Source of the DNA: Bryoerythrophyllum caledonicum | Taxonomy: Eukaryota > Streptophyta > Bryopsida > Pottiales > Pottiaceae | Direction: 5' to 3' | DNA length: 64,000 bases | Assembly (NCBI GenBank): GCA_963971425.1 | Contig: OZ020524.1 | Span: 1,955,773 to 2,019,772 of the forward strand | In this document: positions 55,045 through 64,000 of the stretch, one piece after another | How the letters are laid out: every line of letters begins with the position of its first letter | How positions within the stretch are numbered: position 1 is the stretch's first letter | Program-made: the position numbers and the translations under genes | Notes under the pieces: model-generated | The model's input: the letters and a program-made list of their open reading frames with translations, nothing else | Told to the model about the DNA's origin: nothing | The model's database searches: none

Positions 55045-55360
55045 CCCTTTACTGCCCATATATGTTTTTTTTCTTTGAACCGGATTCAATGGAAATACAA
55101 TGCCTAATATTAATATCTAACCTTACAAGATTGAGCTTAATCCATGACCTGAACTTTGGGGAAATTTTGCACAACATCCAACCGTTGATGCAATAGATTA
55201 TAGTGTTTCAAGTTACCGTATATTGGTAGTGAAAACTGTAGATTTTGGAGGGTGTACTACTTTAACCATCAATAGATCCGTGCAAGATTTGTTTACTTTA
55301 ATTAGAGTGGTTCACATGTGCACTAGGTTGATAGCAGTTTTTTTTTTTGGTGAGTAAAGA
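55045..55360. repeat. Dispersed repeat R copy starting at TTAA, inserted in the Helitron
   Basis: Directly after TTAA the sequence CCCTTTACTGCCCATATATG begins, then blocks shared with 40385-40650 (TTGCACAACATCCAACCG, GATTATAGTGTTTCAAG, GCACTAGGTTGATAGCAG). The TTAA-CCC start suggests a second TTAA-type family. Its far end was not found. Confidence 0.55.
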
Positions 55361-55903
55361 GGTGCAAGTTGAACAAGTAGGCTATGCTGAATGGTGCGCT
55401 GCAGGCGAAAAAAAATTTGGCCACTTTTTCCAAACATTTGTAGCCTGAGAATTGCAGCTAAAATTGCAGTTTTTTATTAAAAAGAATTTACTCAATGGGG
55501 AGTTTCAAGGTAGCTACAACACGCTACTTTGCATAATCTTTCCACTGTATCAAGCTATCAAACAACTAATTACTGTATTGAATTTTGCTAACTACTTTAC
55601 TTGTGGAACGAAGACTTTGCTTTTTCTTTAGCTCACACTCCAGACACCTCAATAACCTGCACACGACAAACACACACTCCGACGCCCTAGTCAATACGTG
55701 ATCAAAACATACATAAACAAGAGTCTACAAAACAAACAATTTAGATTCATCACCATTAATATAACATATTGGTGGCTGTTATCCATGTGAAGAGACACGA
55801 AATTAACTCCCAGTATGGAAACAAGGGCGAGTTCAGACCCAGCCACAGTGAACTTCACTGATGTCACCAAAACACCTCGCCCGAGTCAAAACCAGGCTCA
55901 AAC
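55361..55903. other. No gene recognised; 3' flank of the hAT pseudogene
   Basis: AT-rich, with an A/T homopolymer region and no frame of note. It should contain the hAT element's 3' end, but no terminal repeat was identified. Confidence 0.4.
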
Positions 55904-58887
55904 TTACTGCCCATCTGCAACATAGCTTGGCTTGATAGCCATCCAGTCTGCTATGGCCTCATTGAAGGGGAAACTTTCCAAGCTCGAAAACTTCTGCGTG
56001 TACATTTGTACACACAAAGCCATGTGGTCTGTTAGTTTATTTTGAACTTTACTTTTCACAAAGCCAAACGTAGAAAACATTCGCTCATCTTCCACGCTGC
56101 CAAGAACAAGCACAGTGGCAATCTCAGCAAGTTTGAAGTACTCGGGAAAGCCTGCTAGCAAGATGCTATTTGCCCCTAGCTGCTGCCATGTTCTCGTCAA
56201 AGGATTGATGGTGATGGGCCGAGCCATGGCAGTGGACCAATTTGCCTTCATAGCCAAGCCAAACATGGCGCTTTGAGCATCAAGGGCGTGGGCAGATAGG
56301 AGCCCTACGATACTAACATCACTTTGGTCAGGCCATCCCGTAATGTTCTTTGCCTGGCAGAAATGTTGCTTCAGCACCGCAAGGGGTTTGAAAAAAGACT
56401 CGTCAGCATCCTCATCCTTCCAAAACTGCGGGAACACTACTCCCAGGACATCCATGATCGGCTGCGAAGGGAATCGGAAATACAGCTCCGCAGCAATGGA
56501 GCGGGCAAGACCTGCATAATACACACAACGGTTGAACTCAGGCGGAGTAAGAACAATGCAACCAGGCTGACAGAGTACACTTCACTGCAATGCAACAACG
56601 CAACGACGTGAAGAACGCAACGACGTGACAACGACTGAAAGGAACCAACGACGACCAAAACGTGCATGAACAATGCAACGACGACCAAAACGAGTGAGAA
56701 GAAGGCGTGACTCCTGAGAACAGTGCAAGCAATGGAAGAGGGACAACAACGGAAGAGAACAATGCAGATTGAGCGACGTTCAAAAACATGGAATGCAATT
56801 TGTAAGAGGGGCATGATCTTATCTGTGACTGCGTCCTTCATCCTCGCAATGGCAGCGGCCCAAACCTGTCGAGTAACCATTGTTTTCGCACGAGTCACAA
56901 AGTTAATTTCATAAAGCCAGACGTTGTTTGAGACCTCTGAGCGTACGAAGGCAAGGTGCTCTACATCGTTCCGGTTTAGGTCGCTGACCCACTTCAGACG
57001 AATGGCTGGAAGGCATGTCTCCTCCAGCCCATGCAACAAGTCAAAATTATTTGGCTTGAAGGCCGATTCAGGATCCATGAACATTGTGCCAATTTGCAAT
57101 TGGCATTCCCTAAGGGCGGCTACAAAATCACACACATATACATCCCTCGCTTGCACAAACTACATCATGGAGTCAATGACCTCCATGAGCGGAATCAGGC
57201 ATGCAAGCCCAAGCAGGGTCTCAATGTCCGTGAGAGAAGCCAACAGATTCTTCGAGTTAGTATCCTTCGACTCATCTAACTCCATCTTCAGCACTAGGGT
57301 GCGGTACTTACTAAGTACACGCTGAGAGGGTAGAAGCAAACTCAACCAACGGGTTTTGACATGCTTCAAGATCTTCCTCCCCTTTGTTTCCATAATGTCA
57401 GCTAGTTTCGTGAACTTCAAATGCCTCTTAGAACTCTTCGAGAGATACTCGTAGACTTTCTGTATGAGGACTTTGGTACGGGCTACAAGGTAAGTACCGG
57501 ACATGGCCTAGACAACCAAGTTCGCCCGATGAGCTATGCAATGAACACCTATCAAGTGCGGGGCATATTTGTCTCTAATCTGAACTGTAACGCCGTTTCT
57601 ACACCTTTGGAACACACTGTGTTCGTCAGCGCCGAACGAGACCAACCTCTCCATGACTTGCTCGTGCGTAAGACCACCACGCCTTTATAGGGCTGCCATG
57701 ACAACCTTCGTAATGTGGTTGCTTCCAGCCCTGCTAGTGGCAACAACTCTCTCCAATGCCAACTGTAATGGCACTCTCACATTGTCCACAACTACATACG
57801 CATGAATAGAGATCCATGAAGCATTATCAATTGAAGTAACCTCATCGGCTGACATTGCAATGAAACGAGCAGAAAGTAAGAGAGACTTCACTTTCATGCG
57901 GAAGACATGATGCAACACCTCTGCCATGCCCTACGCCGATGACAAGCACCAGTGCTTCTTGGAACAGGAAACATTGAGGAAATTGAAGAGCTCCAGTGCA
58001 ACACGATAGTCCCTCAACGGTCGGCCATTACTCAAGAGCCAGAAAATCAACACGAATTGCTCAATTTTCTTGTGCCCGGCTGCTGGATTTTCCTTCTGGT
58101 GGATGTCTAGAACAGTGTCACACCCCAAGGCCGCAAATAGCCTCTCGTTCTTGAAGTGCTTATTCTGGCGGTCACGGTACCACTCTCCTTTCAAGACTCC
58201 CTCCTTTGACATACTTTGGATTGCACACTTCCACCCAACATATTTGTTGAGATTGTCCTTCTTCATGCAAATGGTTGTAACGCGCTTCTCAATCCTTGTA
58301 CAGATTGTACACTTCACCATGTGCCCAACTCCGGCATCGTCGTAGATAGGCTCGGCTCAAGGAAAGGAGGTTGCCCAAGGAAAGCAGGCTGTCCAAGAGG
58401 GTTGGAACTTTCGAACATAGCCTCTGGAGCCCACTTGGGAGGAGCTCTCACCCTTAACCTTTGAGTCAGAGGACAATAAAACCAAGTCAGAAAAGAGGGG
58501 ACGACAGGCAACCTTCTTCCCAACCTCGGACCTCATCGGCATTGGCTCTGAGTCTGAGAGGTGGACCACCTCGCAGGGCTTGAAGGCAGTGTTTCCGTCA
58601 CTCCCTTTCTATCTATAATCTCCGGAAACACCCTCAGACGAAACAATCTCAGCAAGACGCATTAGGTTCAGGCTATCAGACTCAAGAGACAAACCAGGCA
58701 ACGACTCTTTTGTGACAGATTGACGCGGCTTTGATGAAGCAAGCACCCCCCTCCCAGATTCAAAAACCTTAGCACGATATGACGTGGGGAGCGTGCCCTG
58801 GACATGTTTCTTCTCTCGAAACCTGACTTGAGAAGCCATTGCTCCCACCTCCGCAAGCAATGGAGACACCAAATTACTCCTAGACAC
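55904..58887 (-). pseudogene. hAT-superfamily transposase with in-frame stops and a likely intron
   Basis: From ATG 58887 one frame stays open to about 56820 except for six stops (58609, 58357, 57928, 57682, 57505 and 57157, first plus-strand base of each). N-terminal unique region, then a zinc-finger-like segment (MVKCTICTRIEKR near 58320), MSADEVTSIDNASWISIHAY (RNase H-like start, catalytic Asp), IGVHCIAHRANLVV, KHVKTRWLSLLLPSQRVLSK. After a break at 56511-56820, in another frame, the C-terminal hAT dimerisation region follows: LAEIATVLVLGSVEDERMFS and LTDHMALCVQMYTQKFSS to 55904. The break ends in an acceptor-like TATTATGCAG, so part of it may be an intron. All six stops are TAG, TAA or TGA, one C-to-T change from Gln or Arg codons. 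Confidence 0.85.
56530..56800. repeat. AACGACG-rich low-complexity stretch inside the hAT gene
   Basis: Repeated GCAACGACG and CAACGACGACCAAAACG motifs between the two hAT coding parts. It is either expanded intron sequence or an insertion. Confidence 0.55.
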
Positions 58888-59529
58888 TGGACTAAGAATT
58901 CACCCTAAAATCCTAAACCCAAAGCAAAGAAGTGAATGGCAGAGACGAGGATTAATGGTGAATTTAAAGGCAAGTCGCGAGTCACGTACCTCTTCCAAAT
59001 TGGAATTTCTTGGAGACCTGAGACTGGTTGAACAACCACCATGCCGCCAACGAAGTTGCAGAGTGCACTGTGCATCACGCAGAGTCGCAGACGCTCGTGG
59101 CACCGCCGCTTCAGAATCCAAAAACAACATCGTTGATTCTTGAACGGTCGAACCTGACCCAGCCAGGGTTAAAGGTCCACCGTTTTGCGCGAATCACTAC
59201 ACGCCGAATCCCGATCAAGCACACTGACAACTTACAAAGTTACAACTTACAACTTACAAGGCCTGGGCGGCTGGGCACTGGGCACCGCAAGGACCAAGGT
59301 GCACCGTGCGACTCGTGCGAGCACCGAGAAGAAGCACTCCACTGAGTCCGCTCGGAGCAAATTAGCAATGCAAGAAACAGGCGGAACACAAAGCAAAAAC
59401 AACTGTGATGGTGAATTTGGGGGGGCAACTTCTGCGACAACCCTATGAGACTCCAATCTGGGAGTGGACAACCTATGGCGCCGTAGGTGCTCCACTCCGC
59501 GCCACTGTCTCTGTAGTCCTCAATTTTTA
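58888..59529. other. 5' flank of the hAT pseudogene up to the Helitron break
   Basis: GC-richer DNA, presumably the hAT promoter and left end. Near 59480-59520 (minus GCGGAGTGGAGCACCTACGG) lies the junction with Helitron sequence, but a matching TIR on the other side of the hAT gene was not found. Confidence 0.4.
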
Positions 59530-60860
59530 TTGCTTGTTAAGAATCAATTGGATGTGCACGTGTAGTAGGCCCCTCTCCTACAATTCAATCCCCGAAGTCT
59601 ACCCTAGCATTGTGCCAATCACTTTGTCGTTGTTGAAATGTGCCATCAGCTTCTGTAATTTTAAGTTGAATACTTTTGCAACCAAATTTGGTCGATCTTA
59701 TGTTGTCTGTCCGCGTTCCAGTTCTATTGTTATCTCATGTCATTTTCGATTGCACTTGAACATTACAAAAAGGTTTGGTTGTCCAAACTCGCGCACATTG
59801 GCCATGGCATTGTGATAGCATTCATTCATATGACGCGGAGCCCTTGGAAAAAATGACAACAAGATATATTTTGGGTTGATTTGTGCTGAATGATAATTTA
59901 CGGCATTCATGGCATCCACCACTCTATTGTAAAGGTTGCACTGCAGGTCCTTTTGATATCATTGAAGATATTCAAGCGATTTTTTTACGCACGCCAATGC
60001 GTCCACCATATAATACTACAACAAGTCGTCTATATGGGATATGTGGTTGTGGCGATTATGCTAGTAAAGCATGTACCCGTAAAACTACATCTGTGCCACT
60101 CATCTCAATCTGCCCTTGCCTCTGACAGTATTTGGATCCACTTCCGCAAACTCCGAACCTTTGGATTCAAAGCCTCTCAATGTAATGTTTGAAGACCATC
60201 CGTAATGCCCATCGGGAAAGAGAAGCACATAACGCACTGGAAAATATGCAAAGTGCAAAGTTGAGATTTGTTGAAGTGGCCCATTCACCCTCTTGACAAC
60301 AATGTCGCAATCTAATATGTTGCCATCATGGTCGTCCACGACCATAATTACGCCAACATTGTTTGTGGTGGGCATATCGTACCTTTGACGATCTTGCAAT
60401 CGTAGAGCCAACAAACGGTGTTCTAAATCCATTGTCGATTGCTCTGTAAGTGGTTGATAAATACTTTGAAAACTTGTGTGTATGAGTTGTACTCTTATAA
60501 TATGTTATGAATCGCATGTATTGTATTGCAATCCAAATTTGTAAAAATTGTCATCTGAGCATTTAAAACGGTGTGGTTCTCCGCAATATACAACTACGCA
60601 AACTTACAACTCTCCCTTTCTGTTGGCAAAAGGTTGTCCATTCTATAATACAATGCACCTTGAAGTTGGAAGGTGTAGTTTCCGCCTCGCGCAAAGCACT
60701 AATCTTGCTCCAAGAGATGTGAATGCCAAAGCGTTGTTGTAGACTTGGATAGATTCTCCAAAACTATTTGTTTCCTTTGTGTCTCCTGGTAGTAAACGTC
60801 ACAACGGCTCAGGAGGTGATGTCAGTGTTGAAAGCAATTTTTTCTTGATGACAATTCATA
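59530..60860 (-). pseudogene. Helitron Rep-domain N-terminal half
   Basis: Minus-strand pieces in order: GNYTFQLQGALYYRMDNLLP, RQRYDMPTTNNVGVIM with VDDHDGNILDCDIVVKRVNG, LQQISTLHFAYFPVRYVLLF ending in PDGHYGW, HNAMANVREFGQPNLFVMFK (the QD..A.v..fG.PdlF.TfTcN motif), RPNLVAKVFNLKLQKLM, then GIEL, one stop, ERGLLHVHI, which corresponds to the EFQKRGLPHAHIL motif of the rolling-circle endonuclease. It is cut at ~59530 soon after the HUH-type motif, so the catalytic Tyr region is missing here. It belongs with 53993-55044 and 48225-48814. Confidence 0.87.
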
Positions 60861-60960
60861 ATGAGAAGTGCATTGGTCTATGTTGAACCTCTTTCACTGA
60901 TGCACTTGTCTAGCCATGCAATGCACGGCATACACCATATTAAATGTTCATCCAATGAGT

Positions 60961-61040
60961 CCGGTGGACTTGGTCTTAGTAGTGGAACGAACGGACACTT
61001 TATTCACGCCGGTCTCCTCTGAAGACCGGCGTTCTTCTTC
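60961..61040 (-). repeat. Short dispersed repeat with perfect hairpin, copy 2
   Basis: Inverted copy of 17866-17940. It carries CGCCGGTCT and AGACCGGCG (9-bp perfect arms, 7-nt loop, 61007-61031), flanked by CACTTTATTCA and the shared GGTCTTAGTAGTGGAACGA. Confidence 0.65.
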
Positions 61041-61045
61041 TTCTT

Positions 61046-62230
61046 CATCCAATGATGTACATATCAAATGTTGTTAGCCATACTATCAACTACACAAAGT
61101 GCAAATGGCAAATTCAAGATTTTAGAATTATTCTCTCGATCAACGGCACGTCGTTTGGCATGAGCACGACAAATGTTTTATAGATCCACCTGCTAATTGT
61201 CAATGAGATGTTTCATTTGCCTCCTTCGGCATGATGCATTGTCTACTTCACGTTCAAAGTTTGTGCACATGGCATAATGTTCTCACCTTGGCCACTCTTT
61301 GTGAGCTTCAGGAGTTTTGAACATACATTTTAGCTTTTGAAAGGCATGTAAGTGGAGTAGAGAAAAGGAGAATTTAAGTTTAAGGATTTATATCAAAGCA
61401 CTTGCAAGAAAGTGCAATCATAATGTATGTTCAAATGACATTTTAAAAATGATATCTATAATTTTTAAATTTAATTATTCTAATACATTGTATCATACAC
61501 GTTAAAATGGTTGAATTGATGGAAGATTAATCTTTGGACAGAGTCACTTGAAATCTTGCATTGGCATCTGGAACTATCACGGGAGCAAATTCACAGTGAT
61601 TAAATAGAGTATCAATAAATTTTTAAAACATCTTAAAGGATTGTTTCAACACAATATAATTTTTAGTCTAACTATCTTATTGATTTATATGTAATAATAT
61701 AATAAATATGATAATATGTACATCTTATATATAATTTGGCTTTTAGATCATTCCTTCAAGTTGGAAAACAATCCTAATTTAGGTACTCAAGATTTCTTTA
61801 GAATAATTTTATATGCTTGTTCCAGTTACAATTTAGATTTTCTATCTTCTAAAGACTTCAAGTATTTATCTTACATCTATTGATTTTGCAATGCATTTGC
61901 AAATGAAGAAAATGACATAGCTATGATTTCAAAAGTCACCATGTCCCCAAATAATCCGACAATGTGACGCAAGTTTGAGATTGCATTTGGTAATGATCTT
62001 TGTTATGTTTCAAATGTTGGATTTTGGTTTCCTGTGGTTGTGGTGAATGAGTAGGGTTTTTAGGAGGATGTAGAGCATCTCTAGTTTGTGATGTGCGGTT
62101 TGGGTTGTCAGCATTTGATCACATAATCCAAGCTGCGTTTGAGTGATGATTTCTCTTAATACATTGGATAAAATGTTGATATTTTTACACAAGAATATTA
62201 AAAAATATACATATTTTATCCTTTTCATAT
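61046..62230. other. No gene recognised; AT-rich
   Basis: No coding frame, repeat terminus or RNA gene recognised. Confidence 0.45.
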
Positions 62231-62234
62231 TTAA

Positions 62235-63192
62235 CCCCTACAGGACCAAGTGTCAAAAATGGGCTTTTTGAAAGTTTGGTCAGATTCCTATGGTGTCAAT
62301 TTCCAACATTCCACTTTGATTTTTTTACTATAGGAAGGCATTACCAAGACCTTAGTGGGGAAACAATTTTTTCCCTAAATTGGACATTTGATGAAAAAGA
62401 TATAGGGTTTTGAATTTCAAATGGTGAGAGCGAGCACCTTGGGCACCTCCAAAAACTTTTGCTAGGACACTCTATTGAATGTGAGATTTTCAATACTCGC
62501 AAGTAATATTATTGCCCTTCATATTGTCAAAAAAAAGTCCTTGTCCTTGATGAAAAATAGCATACCAACCAAAGTCAAACATTTTCACACATTGTCACTT
62601 ATTGTCGGGCAAGGTACCAAAAAAACTTCTTCTTTTCCACATAAAACCAAGATATCTTTATATTTTTCACTTTTTATTTTTACCACTACAATATGTGGTG
62701 TAAACCTTCTCATTGACCATTCGGATTATCAATCTAAAACATATTAAGTTCACAAAAAATGAAAATGTGAATTGGCAAATTTCAAACCTCCACTCCTTGC
62801 ACAGTTGTTTTGAATATGCTACACCTGTCCTTTACCTCTAAAATTGGTATTTAAGGAGCTAAAATCATTCTTAACAAGATGGTAATGGATTTAGACCTTG
62901 TGTAGTGCAAAAATTGACACCAAGTGAAGTCAAAGTCTACTGATCCACTGAATGCAGGGAAGGAAATGAACCATTTGCATTACTTCAAACACTATAATCT
63001 TTCAATCCTTGCGGTCATAATTTATGAAATTTTGTGAGAATATTACTTAATAAGTCTTAATTGAGATCCTATGATCAGAACAAGAAATATAATTTTTTTG
63101 TTCCCTTTTTTGTTCCCTTTTTTTTATCATTGCACTAGAATCCAACAGTTTTGAAGTGATTTTGGTGTAAAACTGTCACGATACCTTAGGGG
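62235..63192 (+). mobile_element. TTAA-family element, copy 8 (958 bp)
   Basis: TTAA (62231-62234), then CCCCTACAGGACCAAGTGTC; right end TGTCACGATACCTTAGGGG, then TTAA (63193-63196). Full length and collinear with copies 2, 3, 4 and 5b. Confidence 0.87.
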
Positions 63193-63308
63193 TTAAAATA
63201 TCGTAGCTGAGTTACTCAATCAAATTATAAAAATTCTTGATATGTATCAACAATGTTTGAACCTTTGTTCATTGTACAATTTTATGGATCTCCTTATTCA
63301 ACCTGGAC

Positions 63309-63513
63309 AAGCGTGGGTCGGGCACCAGGCTTGGATAGGACCATTTTTCTAGCCCTGCCCGATTTAGGGTTCTAGAGGCTTTTCTTGGTTTTTTTTTTAC
63401 AAATTACCTAGATGCCCCCCCTGGAATCAAATAGGGCCCCCCTCCAACATAAAAATAGGGGCCAGTTTTGTCCATGCCCTCCCGACCCTTCTAAACTTGA
63501 GGCTTGGTGCAAT
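63309..63513. mobile_element. GGGCCC-family MITE, copy 2
   Basis: Shares ATCAAATAGGGCCCCCCTCC and AACATAAAAATAGGGGCCAG with 42100-42190. Ends GGGCACCAGGCTTGG and GAGGCTTGGTGC are weaker inverted repeats than in copy 1. Confidence 0.55.
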
Positions 63514-63539
63514 GCTAGACCGGGGTATTTAGGCAAATC

Positions 63540-63905
63540 CCAATTTTATAGAGAATGTTTTATTTCTCTATCACCTCTGAAAATTGATGCACGTAGTACA
63601 AAAAAAGGCTGATGGAAATTAGACCATGATTATATCATATTGGAAGTTAATTCAGACCTTGTGTGGTGCCAGAAATTGACACAAAAAATCTAAGTTTTCT
63701 CTATGCAATGACAGAAAAAATGTTTTTTTCACTTTACTAGCTATAATTTTTATGATCTTCATTATCAAATTTTATAATGTTTTCACAACATGTTCTTTGT
63801 ACTCTAGGTTAATCTCCTACAGTTAAAGATTGAGATGAAACTTTTCTTTACCACCTCTGTTCTTTGCATTAGAATAGGCATCTTTTGAGGTGTTTTAAAA
63901 AATAA
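63540..63905. mobile_element. Diverged TTAA-family fragment (right half)
   Basis: CAGACCTTGTGTGGTGCCAG, AAATTGACAC, TGCATTAGAATAGGCA and TTTTGAGGTGTTT follow the order of the family's right half. No clean terminus is seen. Confidence 0.45.
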
Positions 63906-64000
63906 AAAATATTGTAGCTTCATAGCAAGATCTTCAACCGTGAGACAAGTAGTAAAACTTCGGCCCCTGACGGGAGACAATGTGAATAGAGTGTTTGTTT

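Noticed and set aside
57157-58611. In-frame TAG/TAA at likely Gln codons might signal a reassigned genetic code.
   Set aside because: The intact copia gene ends at an ordinary stop and uses normal Gln codons, and other stops in old elements fall at Trp or Arg positions. Mutational decay explains all of them.

Overview
This is nuclear DNA of a eukaryote, almost certainly a land plant or close streptophyte relative. The evidence is plant-type Ty1/copia and Ty3/gypsy elements, Helitron, hAT and Tc1/mariner remnants, Tourist- and Stowaway-like MITEs, and GT-AG introns, all in AT-rich DNA packed with nested repeats. I see no rRNA, tRNA or CRISPR locus and no complete host protein gene. The species cannot be fixed from the sequence; a bryophyte or fern fits as well as anything.

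Layout. 1-2157: tandem satellite with a ~146-bp monomer. 2536-11608: an old Ty3/gypsy element broken by an antisense LTR of its own family, then partly inverted, and also carrying a CCGG-rich insert (~4290-8090) with a 600-700-aa ORF. 14629-15454: nested MITEs. 16081-16297: a TATA box followed by a long imperfect hairpin resembling a plant microRNA precursor. 18.8-47.9 kb and 62.2-63.9 kb: at least ten copies or fragments of a ~0.8-1.1-kb non-autonomous family with TTAA target sites and CCCC... ends, several inserted into each other. Between them lie three Tc1-like transposase pseudogenes (22806-23757, 37190-37880, 38168-39874), a 1.3-kb foldback (24160-25474), a spliced host-gene fragment (26837-27341), a 2.5-kb long-TIR element carrying a two-exon gene remnant (29822-32304), two Stowaway-like copies and one Tourist-like MITE.

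48.2-60.9 kb is a Helitron Rep/helicase pseudogene on the minus strand, cut in two places. A young, apparently intact copia element (48820-53987; 1448-aa polyprotein; 281-bp LTRs differing at one base; TSD AATTG) sits just upstream of its helicase Walker A motif. An hAT transposase pseudogene (55904-58887) and another repeat separate its Rep half from the middle part.

The recoverable history is one of layered transposition. Old elements carry nonsense codons mostly one C-to-T or G-to-A change from a sense codon, as expected for methylated, silenced plant DNA. The copia insertion is the most recent event. The least explained features are the TTAA family, the hairpin locus, and the gene-bearing TIR and CCGG-rich elements.
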